From the NCBI GenBank assembly GCA_030141605.1, contig JAQGDQ010000199.1:288783-352782 (forward strand): a stretch of DNA of 64,000 bases, written 5' to 3'. The translations under genes were made by a program, and so were the position numbers. Positions 27,797-40,889 of the stretch are shown piece after piece. Each line of letters starts with the position of its first letter. Position 1 is the stretch's first letter. A model generated the notes under the pieces. It saw only the letters and a program-made list of their open reading frames with translations, was not told the DNA's origin and did no database searches. Source of the DNA: Tubiluchus corallicola. Lineage: Eukaryota > Priapulida > Priapulimorpha > Priapulimorphida > Tubiluchidae.

Positions 27797-28089
27797 CTGA
27801 AAGAAACAATAAAAAACTATAATATTTTTTAACATTTTAATGATAAATATATTAAAAACATATAAAGCTTTAAAAGAACACAGACATTTCGATTGCAAGA
27901 CACATGCCATCTTCAGTGTGTGAATATTGAACTTTCTAACTTTTCTTTTCACATTAAAATTAAAGAAAATAGCACAACCATGCCTTATTCTTACATCAGC
28001 ATCTGAGTCATTCATAATATCAACATTTTTGGTATAACAAGTGATTCGGAATTTCGAATTCTTTTTAAATAAAACCTGTTCTAATTACA

Positions 28090-28625
28090 TTCGCATCTGT
28101 AGTAGAAATTCTACTAAATTCACGCCCGTACAACAAAATAGGAAGACAATAAGAACTAATTAGTGTTTTGCCACTATTGGGTTGCGTTTGGGCCTCATTG
28201 TCGACAAAATACTATTAAAGACCGGAAATATCTACACTTCAGTCTTGTAATGCCAACTGCACGGTCTTTACTTGTTTTAATATCGCATCCCAAATATTTT
28301 ACCCCATTTTTCCACTTAATGGACAGACCACAAAATAATGTTCCCACGCCCAGGCGAGCTTTTATACAAAATATAACAACATGGTCTTCTTTTGATTAAA
28401 AGTACTTCTCCAATGTTTACCATGTATTTCACACATCTTTAGCATTTCTCTATACGGACCAGCAAGCAAAGATACGTCATCTGCATACAATACAGTGCCT
28501 ACGAACGTTTCTCCGACGTAACATCCATACCCTGCCTTACGTAATTGTATTACGTCAGTGTATATACAGTAGAGAACTGGAAACAGTATCCCACCCTGCC
28601 TGACTCCGGATTTAATATAGAATTA
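28090..28625 (-). mobile_element. LINE reverse transcriptase fragment with YADD box
   Basis: Minus-strand translation shows the RT blocks SGVRQGGIL and, at about 28465-28495, GTVLYADDVSLLAGP, followed by KMCEIHGKHW. Frameshifts and stops break it. It sits in the presumed intron of the sulfotransferase gene. The fragment at 56787-57060 carries the block that normally lies just before it and may be the same family. Confidence 0.85.
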
Positions 28626-29102
28626 ATCGCTTTTTACATTTTTCCATTTCATATATGCAAGTAATTTGTTGTACCATTCTAACAAAATTCTAATGAATGA
28701 TTTAGGACGCTAATTTTTCTGTAATCTATTAAATTTTGCATATATTTTGCACATTTCTAAAAGGTTAATATAAACTGATAATAATTCAAAGATCGAACCA
28801 TTGTGTGTTCAGCAACTAAGGTTGTTATTTCTTGGGTTTCTTGACGGTGGTTTGAAGGTGATAGTGCTCCAGAGATGGTAACGCCATTATCTAAAAAATT
28901 AATAATAACTCTACAGAGCGTCACGTTAGGCGTTTCTCAAAGCAATAGAAACACAATTAAGTTAAGTACAACACCTCTGAATCATATTAATCTCCCCCTT
29001 TCTCTTTCTCTCTTTCACTCCCTGCCCTTCTCTCTCTTTCTCTGCTCTTTCTCCCTCTCGCCTCTTGTCTCCTGTCCCATTCTTTTTCTCTATTCTTCTG
29101 CA

Positions 29103-29230
<128 letters not shown>

Positions 29231-29425
29231 CTGCTTCTTCTCATGCATCTAGCTCTTTGGCTATGAATTTTTTGACTACTGAAGTTACCTCTTGTGCTTC
29301 GTAAAAAGTTCTTCTGATTAAGTAGCTCACCAGTAGCCCACGTCTATACATTTATCTACGATTAAAATTGTTTAGCAAATTAGGAAAGTTATCGATTTTC
29401 CAGAATTTTCAAAGTTGAAAACAAT

Positions 29426-29732
29426 AAGCCTTTTCACAGTTCCAACGACTAATGATGATCGTGAAAAGGTCAAATGTTAAGTGAACGAGACAACTTGACA
29501 AGGCATTTATGCACACTTGACAGCACCTCCCAGACCGTAGTAACAGTTTTAACAGCAAGCTAAAACCGTACCTAGTACATTTTTTCTTGTTCACAAGCAA
29601 TATCCTGCTAGTAAATCACTCTATCCATAGACCAATGCACGTAAAGCAACTGAAGTTACTAGGTGATGCGGTACACTCAACCTTTGACCTACAGCAACTG
29701 CTCGTGCGCACAACGAAACTGCGAAAAAGCTT
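29426..29732. mobile_element. Short TIR element (MITE family A), copy 1
   Basis: The left end AAGCCTTTTCACAGTTCC matches the complement of the right end, AAGCTTTTTCGCAGTTTC. Both ends abut TA. Internal marks are AAAAGGTCAAATGTTAAGTG on the left and CAACCTTTGACCTACAGCAA on the right. Related sequence occurs at 40512-40889 and 44934-45093. Confidence 0.65.
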
Positions 29733-29813
29733 ATTGCAGATTACAAAGAACCTTTGTTGAAAATGGTCATAACGAGGACTATAAAAGAAATGTCTGAATT
29801 ATATTCTACTTAC

Positions 29814-29919
29814 ATTTGTTGAGCATAACAATCAGTATGGTCAAAACAGCAAAACACGTGGATACCAAGCATGAGAAACAGCGGAAGAAAACTTTACTTT
29901 TCTTCACTTTCTGTTCCAT
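29814..29919 (-). CDS. Candidate first exon of the sulfotransferase: type II membrane anchor
   Basis: ATG at 29919 starts MEQKVKKSKVFF, a basic cytoplasmic tail, followed by a hydrophobic span STCFAVLTILIVML, and ends at AAAT|GTAAGT in phase 1. This is what the N-terminus of a Golgi sulfotransferase should look like, and it lies 2 kb upstream on the same strand. However, the terminal exon starts in phase 0 at its best acceptor, so either a small exon between them is missing from this call or a weaker AG at 27789-27790 is used. Confidence 0.5.
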
Positions 29920-30066
29920 ACTATTTTTGAACTCTGTACGTACAAAAACATTTGAGTGACTTGTCAGAAAGCTTTAGGGGACTCCAACCTGTTTTCATTG
30001 GTCAAAGCATGATAAGGATATTAACTGCAATTAAAAAAATTACGGGATAAATGAACAAGAAATTTG

Positions 30067-30744
30067 CTAAAATGGCAAGAAAGGGGGTACCTGAAGTGGT
30101 TTCAAAAAAATCGCCTTAAAAATTATATTACTTTACAGCAGCTTTATGCATATATCGTACTCGCATTGAAAGGAATTTTTGTTTATTTTCATTTTAAATC
30201 TCCCGCAATACTGTTCCGAGGGCGCCATTACATGACGTCACTACGCATACGTAAATCAGAGGAAGAAAAGGCAATGTTAAATTATGACCCAAAAAACTTT
30301 CCATGTAAATCTCTATGCAAATCTGCTTACCTACTGGAAAGACTTATGTAACTAGAAAAGAAAATTTTTAATTATTTAAAATGTTTCTACCAATTAGCCA
30401 AATGTGGCTGACTCACCCTCCAGGGTGCACCACTCACTAACCAAAACCGTATTCTTTAAGACAAGATACAGTAATTTAAAATTTTATTTAGTTAGTGACT
30501 TCTGCGCTACGAATGCTCTGATTATTTTTTCAAACTTTACAAAATGTTTTCAAAACTTGTTTGAAATGACCTGACGTCAAAATGGCTGCATTTAACGGCC
30601 ATTGCGGGAGTTTTAATTTACATGTTTTATGCAACGTGACTACCGATTGAAGTCCTGTGTGTAAAAAGGCTGTATGTAAGTGATATAAAATTTCAAGACG
30701 AATTTTTTAAGCTTTATGTTTATGAAGGGTTTTCTTGTGTTTTA
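30067..30744 (+). mobile_element. Non-autonomous DNA element (family B), copy 1
   Basis: About 680 bases that match, inverted, the segment 53194-53862. Matching landmarks include GGGGTACCTGAAG, TATATTACTTTACAGCA, CTCCCGCAATACTGTTC, GACTCACCCTC and GGGTTTTCTTGTG. Ends carry an inverted CAAGAAAA-type motif. No transposase reading frame remains; the 95-codon frame at 30064 is part of the repeat. Confidence 0.8.
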
Positions 30745-33500
30745 AGATATTTTAAGACGCATAAACATATTTTAACGCATTTTAAGATATTATGCTTAAA
30801 AACCAATTCAAATCGTTATCGTGAGAAGTTAAACTGACAAACACGGGTGATTCTAAAATTCCTGTTTAAACTGAAAGACTATATTCCAGGGTAACAACGA
30901 GCTGTAACATTAGAGTGATAGATACCATCCAAAAGATATAATAGTTTGTTCATACTACAGAAGCAGACGATCATACGTTGACATTATAATCTACAATATC
31001 TACAGCAGGAATAATAATGTTTATGCCCAGTACAGCTGTAACGATTCATTGAGTATGCAAAGTTAGTTAAGCAGCCCTGTAAGTAATACTGCAAGAAACG
31101 TTGTAAAAATACTGTTGTAGTTTTTAGCCTGGGACTGGTTTCTTTATTGAAAGCGTACCTTTGTTGTGAAGGTTTTGTAGAGAGATTAAAAGTTCGCTTC
31201 TAAGTTTACAAAATAGCTTTGACATTGTGAATTCAGCATGTTCAAGCATAATCTTAAGCAACTGCTTATGGATAACTTGTAACACTGCGACAATTCCTGA
31301 ATGGTCCTAATACTTGACATATATATTATACGTAAGTTCATAAACTGGCGATTGATTAACTGATCTGGAGATGGTAAAACTTGCCTTTTTTATGTAGGCC
31401 TATATTGTCCGTGGTCATACAGAACAAGCAAGACAAAGCAGTAGCTTCTAGATTTAACCACGAAAAGTGACAAATTGCAAAATTATATCTAGAAAACTAG
31501 AGCAACACAAGTGAATCTTGTCTGGATTTTTAGATAAATTTGTATATCGGGTTATTCTGAAATGTTACTATAGTAACGTGACAAAATAAAACATTTATAC
31601 TTGTTAAGCACTAATAATCATTAGCACTAATAGTATTTCTCTAGCTTTTAGTGGAAGCACTAATAATCTCTTATATTAATATTCTTGGTATGGGCTTAAT
31701 TTATTTATATATATATAAGATTCGAGGCTACAGCCCGGACGAGGGCACCATTTGCGGCGATCTATATATCAAACGAAAGGTCTCGATCTAGTGTCGTCTC
31801 ATTGGGGGTTTATTTTTCGAATCGGGCCCACCGGGAGGAGGGGGAGGCGAAAATCATGTATTAATGTGTTAATTGTGTTAATTTGTCACCATACTGTAGT
31901 AAAATTTTAGAAAAACCCGATATACTAATTTACTTAAAAATAGAATATTCTTATTATTTAGTGAGTTAAATAAACAATGATTTAATTACCTGTATCAGTT
32001 TGTGACTGTTTGTCTTCAACGAAAAAAATAATGTTTCTTAGCATGAAAAATGCGCTTCTGTCTGCAGCCTAAACATTGAGAACTACGACAAAGCTTCGAT
32101 TTGTGTTTCTTCATAATGGAGTAATCTAATAGACCTAAGACCAAAGTACACACATGCATCATCAAAAAGTAAATAGCTCTACGTAGTTTTCTTGCGCGCT
32201 CTTATTTCTTTGTACGGACTTTTAAACAAGCTGGAGTCACAAAACTTACAGTGTGGGTACCTGGCGCAAGGGTACAGTTAACGGAGTATGTACGGTGACC
32301 TGAGGTTTACGGGTGCAGGACAGTAGACACTATATCAGTTTTTCGTTAGGCCCTATTTATTCCCACAATTTTTTGGCATGTGGCTAGATAGTCAAGTTGT
32401 TATGCATGACTAAATTCAGATCAGTTTGGATAGTGAACCTGTTTTCGCTAGGGGCCAAAACTGAAAATTAAAGGGTTGTCACAGGTGTTTTTCCAGTCTT
32501 GAAGAATAGTGGTTGTGGTACATCAAATGAAAGGTCTCATTGCCTCATTGCCATGAGGCAAATCGAATGACATAGGTTAGCCCAAGATTGGTTGACCACT
32601 GACCCAAGGTCATAGGTCCAAATCTGATGAACTGTAATTTCATTGAAACGAAATGAGATTTTTAGATAATCAAGCAGGGCAAATTCTTTGAAGACAATTT
32701 TAAGCATTCAGACCCAAGACTCATAGGGTTGCGGGTTCGAAGGTAGTATGTTCCGTAGGTTTACGGGCCGATTTTTCCAGGGGTGGGGGCTGAGCTAATT
32801 TTGGCCCCAAAAATACAGCGCCAATCCAAAAAAAGTCCGGAGTAGTGAATTGCCTCTCCCTACCCATGATAAAAAATGCTCGGATTTCGGGCACTTCATT
32901 TGGCGGCGTGGAGAAATTTCGAGATCTCCTTTTATGAAGAATATCAAATGGCCGGTGATTACCCCCCCCCCCAAAAAAAAACGTTTGCGCGAAACCAGCA
33001 GTAACTACTCTCCCCCTGCCCCAATAAGTAATTAAAAGCCAAGTCATTATTAAATGATTTGGTTGTGTATCCATTGTGTGCAAAGCACTTGTATAAGAGG
33101 CTTTTAAATAACTTAATATTTTGTGCAGTTACGAGGGGTAACCTTAACTGAAGTGTAACGTACGTATAAGACGTATAACTTATAAGGCATAGCTGAGTGC
33201 CTATACTTCACAAACATGGCGAGTCCTATACCACGCAGGTTTATCAAAGTCCACAAAGCTTAGGATATGAAACATCACTTTATCTCCATTATATGGTACT
33301 AATATTGACACTTTTATTATAACGCTCGTCATTCACATACGCATGTAGGCTAGCTACAAGAGTAAAAATGTGGCTCATTTTCAACTTTCTGCAACGTGTT
33401 TCTGCAAACAAGCAAAATTTAATCGTGTCATTTAGTGTTATCACATGCACTTTCGAGCCGTACCCTGTGTTAAAATTCTGCTACGCATTCACGATCTTAC
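30745..33500. other. Gene-free stretch upstream of the GT92 gene
   Basis: No gene supported. A GC-richer patch at 31725-31850 and phrases of the type ATCAAACGAAAGGTCTC (31770) and ATCAAATGAAAGGTCTC (32523) suggest fragments of a dispersed repeat. A poly-C/poly-A tract lies near 32964-32990. Confidence 0.5.
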
Positions 33501-33503
33501 ATT

Positions 33504-35126
33504 ATGCTGTGCATTCGAAATTGTCAGTATAAAAATGTAGCGGTTTTTCGCACTATGAGGGCTTGTAATCTCACCAACTGTAACTCTTTAATAAAAATAT
33601 TTGTGCTTCAAAGTTTAATTGTTGTGTTTTTGTTGATGTATTTCAACCGCATTCCAGTTATTATGCACGCCCGTGCGGAACCCAAGACACAGATTTTGAC
33701 TCACACTGCCTATAACAGTGTCCTAGACGAATCTCATAAACCTGACCACTTGAGGAATGGTGGCAAGCTGCGCGACGCAAAGTGGTCCTCATTGAAAGGT
33801 ACGAACACTGCAACCTATTCAGCTTTTTATGACAGCCGTCTTACAACTCCTGTTATTCGTGTTATATGCATAACACCGCGCTGGAAAGAGGAGACTCGGA
33901 TTTTCTGTCACTTATTGTACAAGGAGGCAAATCCTAAGATCGTTTTGGCAACTGTGCAACGTCTTCCCGAGCATCATGATAAAAACTATTCAGCAGGTTA
34001 CATAAATTGCTATTTACCTGATAGTAAGGTACCGGTAGCGGTAAGTTTAAGCGTTTCTAATGAAATCGAACCATTTGAGGACTGGATTAAGATAGTTTAT
34101 GACGAAACCGATGACAAAGAGCGGCAAACATTTGGAATATGTCTGCCCACGCTCTTTGAAGGTAATACCACAATTAATCCCGTGCAGCTAATAGAATTCT
34201 TTGAGATGAACAAGATATTTGGTGTGGATCACATTGTCATCTACACAGGAACAATGAGCGATGATGTAAAGAAAGTGATTAAATCGTACGTGGACAGTGG
34301 TTTTCTTACAACCTTGGACTTTGCACTACAGTCCAGCTTGGTTCACAGAGGTCTCAATGCTTCTGATGGTCATGTGTGGGACGTGTGGTACAGCGGCCAA
34401 TTGGCTTGCATTAATGATTGTTTATACAGATACATGTATAGATTTAGATACATATCTTTCCAAGATTTCGATGAATTCATACTGCCGAAATTACATTCAG
34501 ACTGGAGAGAGCTGTTCAAACACATCGAGTCTAATAAACGAACAATGAATGAGAAGTTTTTGTTCAGAAAGAGAATTGTTTATCCCGGTAGTGAAAAAAC
34601 AGCTAAGCATATCAATTCTTATAATCGGCGAATAAATCCGAGTTTTGTTGCTCAAAATACGGCAGGGTTTTCATTTAGAAACAACTTCGTCTATTACGAT
34701 GATACAAAAATAGCCAGTAAAAACGAAAGTGTGTATGAAAGATGCAAGAGCATACGACAGGAGCTTTTATTACTCAGAACAAATTTTACCACGTCTGGTC
34801 GTTACTGGAGAAAAAGATCGAAGGTGATCGTGAGACCAGAAAAAATTGTAATAATGGGAATTCACCAAACACATAAATTACTTGATGGATCTCACTTCGA
34901 ATATGATGTGCCAATTGACATTGGAATATTACATCATTTGAGGCCAAATTCTTTAAGAAATGTAAGCTTGTCAGAAGAGAAAAAGTTCATGCAAACCCTC
35001 GCTCTCAAACCATCCACTGCAGAGCACAGCATCACTTGGAAGTCAGAACTGTTAAGGAACTCACAGGATTCTTATAGAAAAAACTTTTGTATTCCAAATG
35101 TTACGATTGGTAAGACAAAATTCTAA
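33504..35126 (+). CDS. GT92-family (DUF23) glycosyltransferase, type II membrane protein
   Basis: A complete single-exon frame of 540 residues. A membrane anchor lies at residues 28-47 (SLIKIFVLQSLIVVFLLMYF); Met1 is used here, but Met18 at 33555 would keep the anchor and is an equally good start. The C-terminal half is a GT92 domain: GICLPTLFEG, LIEFFEMNKIFGVDHIVIY, the GQLACINDCLYRY stretch and YISFQDFDEFILP, in which D321-x-D323 is the likely metal/sugar-nucleotide site. Members studied in worms add galactose to N-glycan core fucose; the acceptor here is unknown. A poly(A) signal follows about 340 bases after the stop. Confidence 0.9.
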   Translation: MLCIRNCQYKNVAVFRTMRACNLTNCNSLIKIFVLQSLIVVFLLMYFNRIPVIMHARAEPKTQILTHTAYNSVLDESHKPDHLRNGGKLRDAKWSSLKGTNTATYSAFYDSRLTTPVIRVICITPRWKEETRIFCHLLYKEANPKIVLATVQRLPEHHDKNYSAGYINCYLPDSKVPVAVSLSVSNEIEPFEDWIKIVYDETDDKERQTFGICLPTLFEGNTTINPVQLIEFFEMNKIFGVDHIVIYTGTMSDDVKKVIKSYVDSGFLTTLDFALQSSLVHRGLNASDGHVWDVWYSGQLACINDCLYRYMYRFRYISFQDFDEFILPKLHSDWRELFKHIESNKRTMNEKFLFRKRIVYPGSEKTAKHINSYNRRINPSFVAQNTAGFSFRNNFVYYDDTKIASKNESVYERCKSIRQELLLLRTNFTTSGRYWRKRSKVIVRPEKIVIMGIHQTHKLLDGSHFEYDVPIDIGILHHLRPNSLRNVSLSEEKKFMQTLALKPSTAEHSITWKSELLRNSQDSYRKNFCIPNVTIGKTKF

Positions 35127-35465
35127 TCCGTATGTACAAGAAGACTTAGGTGATATAGTTAGGCGGTAAATGCTTTTCTGTTTTATGCTAGTATCTCTAT
35201 TGAGAAGAAAATCTTTTACTAAGCCCAAAATATTGTCAGTGTCTCCTGATGTCATTAGCTTTAACAGCATTCTTATTAAATTTATGCAGTTTATTTGCAA
35301 TTCTTTATCCAATTTATTTGTGTTTAATAAGATTTAAAAAAGTTTTATCTTCATCCTCTCCTTTTCTTGGGTGCTTTTATTATAGTTTTACTGTTTTATA
35401 TGTATGTATAATGTATTTAGTACTAATGTGTGCAAATTTTGCGTAATAGCTTTTTTAACTCATTG

Positions 35466-35471
35466 AATAAA
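35466..35471 (+). terminator. Poly(A) signal of the GT92 gene
   Basis: AATAAA (in AATAAATAAATAA) is the first good signal downstream of the stop at 35126. Confidence 0.5.
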
Positions 35472-37076
35472 TAAATAATGTACTACAACTACACCCCTCC
35501 AGTCAGCACACTTCTAGCTGATCCAGAATAAATCATTGAGCCGTACTTTAACTTGCAGATAAACATTAAGCTTTATTTTCGTATTTCAACACCAGCTTCT
35601 CTTTACTTATGTTCACTAAGTGTAAATTGTTTCTAGATTGTTACATTCAACTAGGTAGTACTATTTGTTAGTTTAGGGAATGTTAGCCCCCCCCCTGGGT
35701 TAGATTTCGGTACGTTCATGACACAGATTTCAGCGACACGATATATGCAACTTGAATTTGGTTGGTAAAACTGCGTTTTTACGTTTTACCTGATTGTCCA
35801 TTAGCTGACGTTTGAAAAGCTAATGATCTTTTTATGGTTGTGGAAGATGTCCACTCATTGGTTTACATTTTACATGGCTTTGCTGATCTTACAATGCCGG
35901 GAAGATGTCGTTTCGGATCATGTGAGAGCACCTTGGAAATGTGCCCAGCTCGATAGTCCATTGCATGGGACGGAGAACTCGTCACCGCCCGGGTAGGAAC
36001 TTTATGCCAATAAACCGGAAGGCAAAGGTACCTGTTTATTTACGTTATCGTTAATTGGCGCCAGAGGGAGAACTTGTTTTGATGTGAATTTCCGAACGCA
36101 TGTGTGCCTACAGCTCCGTTCACGCGTCACCCTTTTGATAGACTTACGTTGAACATTTAACTACGTTTCTCTCAGACTTTTTGCGTTGTTACCGTGGGAG
36201 TCGTGAACCCGTTGATGAAGTCTGAACCATACTTTAGTCGTTCTAAAGGACTATGACCACAAACTACACTTGTCTGGAGAAGATATTATGCTAGCGTACA
36301 CATTTTGGGGTGGCTAATAGAGTAAGTAGGAACCCTTTAAATAGTTAGGAACACTGTACGATTTTTGTATGTTTTGCCATTGCATTTATTTCATACCATG
36401 TTGTTTAGTAGCGTTTTCAGATTTACTTTTGCTTATTACTAATTTCCATTGTTTACAAAAAGCTCAATTACACAACTGCTTTTGTTTGTGTCATTAAACT
36501 TAATATTTTGTTATTTATTCAACTGGTTACAGTTTGATTTTTGAGGTATAGATAGAAAGCCTGTTTTTCATCCATCACACCACAAAAGAATCCATGCTAT
36601 TTAGGTAGAGCCCCTATTTAGGTCTGCCTACGCTCAGCTATTGTCTGTTTCCTTTAGTGGGCAGTCGGTTAGTACCCCTAGCTCGGCCAAGGAACTGATC
36701 GAACTTAGCAGCGACTACCATTAATTGGCCCCTGTGGTCTGCCCCCTGTATGCACGGGCCATTGCAATCAGCATATAAATGCTATTCAGAACAAAAACAA
36801 TATTAAAACCTATAAAGAAATTTTATCTTTCGAAGTCAAAAAACCTGCAGCAAGATTTATATATGGTAAATGCTAGCGTATTGCATAAAAAGTGATGTTA
36901 AATGAAAATCATATTGGCAGTGAGCAGCTTAGGCTGCTAGAATTTCGATGATCATCCATACCATTGTATTGTAAACAATCACCAAAACCTCCACACATGT
37001 GCCGGTATATTTTACTTTGGGGTAATTATCCGATTTTAAAAAACTGTGTGGGCCTCTCTTCCCCCGAGACCCTAAC
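35472..37076. other. Gene-free stretch
   Basis: No gene supported. The sequence at 36660-36780 is GC-richer than its surroundings and might be a repeat end; plus-strand codons near 36800-36870 read KKPAARFIYG, weakly like a LINE C-terminus. Confidence 0.4.
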
Positions 37077-37563
37077 AGTAAAATAATTGGTATAGTGGTT
37101 GCGTTAAAGTCTATTTATTATGGTGGTTAAAGCTGCTTGCTGGTTATTGTTCTTTATTGTGTGGCGTGTGGGACAGCCACGATGGGCATGGCAAACTATC
37201 AAGACTTTATTTAATAAACTACACATTTATTAAACAACAACCACAACACGGTAAATATAATAGGATAGTAATGCCAGCCCTCCGTCGTCAAGTCTGTTCC
37301 TAATCTCCCCCGAGGTGCGGGCCTCAAAACACTTTTGTCTAACTACCTAATGCGCCATGAGCTTCTGCGCATAAGGATTACATCATCAATCTTTGCTTCT
37401 GAGTCAGCCGGTCGAACATCCTCGCTACGCCACACCTAACTAAGCTTCTCGTCACGACGATAATTTAATCTTGCATCGTCAAGCATTTAATCTTGAATTA
37501 TTAATTTAATAATTTAATCACCAATTTAATCAAAATCACTATTTAAAACAGCTTTCTTTTACT
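37077..37563 (-). mobile_element. Diverged LTR related to the two solo LTRs
   Basis: Starts AGTAAAATAATTGGTATAGTGG and ends CTTTTACT on the plus strand, matching the ends of the LTRs at 42812 and 45569. It also shares TTTATTAAAC and GTAAATATAATAG internally. It is longer (487 bases) and much diverged, so it is an older or separate subfamily. No clear target duplication is left. Confidence 0.55.
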
Positions 37564-38690
37564 CAAAGCACGCGCTTAATAGACTGGTTTCTTTATGCAA
37601 TTTATTTGCGTGATAATCGTGTTTATACAGTTCTTGTAATGTATTCATAAATATGTAATCATCTATGTAAACAAATCAGATGATCTATAACTAAGCCGGC
37701 TTTGGTTACTAAAGAAAGGGTAATTTAAGAGCCTCGGACCTCCAGCGCTTCAAATACCTTCAAATTCCACCCTTTCTTTACACTACGCATATGGCTTCGG
37801 CAACTGTTTGAAGTTCATCGCGACTGTTTCACACCTGCAACAGCCGGCGTCAAGTTAAGTTGAAATTTTCTATTACAATACTTACAAATGTGCTAATGTT
37901 TAGAAAGTCGTTATTTTCATAAAACGTGCAGCAATTGATTTATTTATATTTTACAAATTTTTAACAGAATGAACTACTAATGTACACACTAATGTCTGGA
38001 CTTGATGTTTGGATTGGAGCACTCTTAGTCATCACGTGGGTGAGATGGGTCATGATTGCTACATGGGTTATGAAGAACATTTAGATTAAGAAAATATGCA
38101 AAATTGAATTGTTGGCGAATGTGCTGATATTAATGATCATTTAAATACGTGTTGACTATAAATACAATGATTAATACAAAACTGTATTAAGTACTTAATA
38201 CATTAACTCCGTAATTAATGTGAAATGGGTAGAAAATATACAATGTTGAACTGTGAGCGATAGTGCTGATATGGCTGATAGTTTGTCTAGAAATTAATGT
38301 TGAATTTGTCAAACTTGTCCTGTATCCCTCATTCTGGGTTGCAAAACAGGTGCTGAAATGGCAAAACTCACCTGTACACACTGCCACTAGACCTCGGAAC
38401 AATTACCTGCGCGGCTCGTTTATATCTGGTATTCTATGCGTACACGCAATGGTTTCATAATGGATCGGACCATTACAATGTGGAGGTGGGAGATGAAAAT
38501 AAACGGCTTTTCGACGCCGTCATAACATTTTGTAAAAGGAAGGACTAGCGGCTTAGGAGTTTATAAGATGATATAAAACAATAAATACGATAACGTTTAC
38601 GCAAGCTATCATTAGGCAAATATATTTACATAAGATACATAAAATATTCACATTGAAAATTATGACAAGAAATGGGTCAAAAGAAGAATG
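37564..38690. other. Gene-free stretch
   Basis: No gene or clear element seen; AT-rich with short open frames only. Confidence 0.5.
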
Positions 38691-38694
38691 AATT

Positions 38695-38862
38695 CATATT
38701 TTTTCAGTTCTGAAAGTGAGTAAAAATTGGTGGTATTGGATGTCTGCAGTAGAAATTTTATTAGCAAGATTCTGACCGATGGCACTGAAGTAAGAATTTA
38801 ATTCTTCTGCAATTTCTGCATCATTGGTAACAGTATTATTATCAACTTTTAATTTAATTAGA
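38695..38862 (-). mobile_element. LINE ORF2 fragment before the RT domain
   Basis: Minus-strand translation gives TNDAEIAEELNSYFSAIGQN and then LANKISTADI, the linker between endonuclease and RT in jockey/CR1-like ORF2 proteins (the ..LN.YF..IG..LA.KI pattern). It is short and isolated. Confidence 0.65.
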
Positions 38863-39699
38863 CATATTGAATAATCGTTATATATTAACTATTTCATGGT
38901 GGGGACCTAGGAACGGTTAACGTGGGCTGATAGTCGGGCCACTGGTTTTAGAACAGTGACAGCCCAGGACTCCGTCCTGGTGATAAAAGAGGGTAGCGAA
39001 GCGCTCAGAAGCCGAGATGCTCCTGACGTCTTGTATTTGTGCGAGCCACTAGTAACTGTATCAGGGTTTCAAAGAAATGATCTCACACCCTGGAGGGTCA
39101 TCCAGCACCTTTAAAAAAATGAAACTATATCTCAGGAAATAAAAGTGATCAGGAATATTGCCACATGTAATTATGCCGACGTTGCTTTTATGAATAGGAA
39201 CTGGCAGTAACTGGGCTGGGTAAACTGATTCCTTGCCCACAGCAGAAAATTAGCTTCAACTGCTAACTGTGACCGCACATTTGAGACAGTGCAAATAATC
39301 AACTGTGGTCATTCTATAACCTCAATGACAGAAGAGGTACTCAGTAGGATATGTGCAAAACACAAATTTCATGTTGTCAAAACTGTGCAGTTGCACATTG
39401 AAGATCTGCTCCTATTGCTTGAAGGACAATCCACCACCAAAATCATTTATTTAATCAGATATCTCAGACAGGTGTTTACTTCAAACAAGACACTGGGATT
39501 TGGGAAAGTTAACTATACCGACGAAGAGTTGCATGCGGACATGTTAGAACATGCGGCATTCGTACAGCAATGCTGAAGGACATCCTACAAACAATCATGG
39601 TGATTGTCAGACATGAGGAACTTTCGACATAAAAAATTCGAAGGTGTGACAAAAGAGACCATGAATTTCGCTGGGCTTTCATATAGCCAGCATATAACG
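38863..39699. other. Repeat-like stretch, possibly LINE-derived
   Basis: GC-richer sequence at 38890-39110. The 95-codon frame at 39289-39576 is open but of unknown type; it lies just before the RT remnant and in the same direction, so it may be decayed LINE sequence. Confidence 0.35.
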
Positions 39700-40470
39700 G
39701 AATTCTTAGAAAGGATGTATCTAGAAAGGATGCTCTTTCGTGTCTAAGTGCAGCTCAAAATTGTTTTGAAGTTTTGAATAATTGCTGTACCAAATGGAGA
39801 TTAAAAATTCATGCACGCCTTAATAAAACCGAAACCTTATTAATTGGTGCGTGGTCCAACTACCCTATTCCACCGAATCTCAAAGTTGGTCTTGATGTAT
39901 GTGGAAGAGAGGACTGTACTCTGGTTAACCATCGATAATAAATTAAAGCTTACAAAATATGTTAACAACATTCGCAGGAGGGCTTGCAGCCAGTGGATCA
40001 ATATAAAAAATAAATGTCGAAAACTTAGTGGATAAAACTTACCTACAATAGTATGTTTGTTTACAGCTACAGCTTTACCAATACTTTTGTATGCTTCAAC
40101 GGCGTGGACGAGAAAGAAGCACACAGGTATTTTATATGACTCTATGAAGGTTGCAACCTGTTCTACTTTCACCGAGCCATATACAAATTGGAGTTAATAT
40201 GCGATTTACCGCCTCTCGATATGCAAGTTAATATTATTGCTGTAAAGCTTTTTCGGAAAGTACTTTCATGTGATAAGTGACTTGTTTAGAGCAAAAATGT
40301 TTGGGAATCACATTTATTCATCGACATACAGACAATGCTACAGACTCTCGGTAAAATACCATTATTTTGGCAAATATGAAAAGATTTATTGGCAGTTTAA
40401 GGAATATTCGATCGCTTTTCTCGCACTTGGAGAACTTAGCAATTGATAATTTTAGATACAATAGGAGGCA
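39700..40470 (+). mobile_element. LINE reverse transcriptase C-terminal fragment
   Basis: Reads, over several frames, DALSCLSAAQNCFEVLNNCC, TKWRLKIHARLNKTETLLIG, LTIDNKLKLTKYVNNIRRRA and ASTAWTRKKHTGILYDSM, all familiar from the thumb and C-terminal part of jockey-like ORF2. Frameshifts separate the blocks. Confidence 0.85.
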
Positions 40471-40511
40471 TACGTCTGACTTTCTGGCCCATCTGTCGGA
40501 AAACAGATTGC

Positions 40512-40889
40512 TGTGCGCAGGCGCAGTTGCTGTAGGTCAAAGGTTAAGTGAACACAGCGCGTGTTACTTAATTACCACAGTAAGGTAACCTAACGTACGT
40601 AACTATATGTAGGTGAAATGGGTGAAACACATGGTTACTTTTATTCTTATACTACGTTTTGAACTAACATAATATTCTTATTCGAAAACAGTTAGAAAAA
40701 TACAAACAACAACAATCCACATAAATATGAAATAATTGAAGCGAAAATTAAAGCCAAGAAGTGTTACTGTTAACAGTGGCGTGGACCAAGCAAATGCTTT
40801 ATTTGGTTCAGATGACGTTGTTAGGTTCACTTAAAGTTTGACCTTTTCACTATCATCATCAGTCGCTGAAACTGTGAAAAGGCTTATAT
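40512..40889 (-). mobile_element. MITE family A, copy 2 (one end degraded)
   Basis: Reverse-complement match to 29426-29712: GTGAAAAGGCTTA at the right end, and the GTTGCTGTAGGTCAAAGGTT block at the left. The left terminal repeat is no longer clear. Confidence 0.6.

Noticed and set aside
32721-33083. 120-codon minus-strand frame with GGGG and PPP runs
   Set aside because: Crosses homopolymer tracts in repeat-like sequence; no domain seen.
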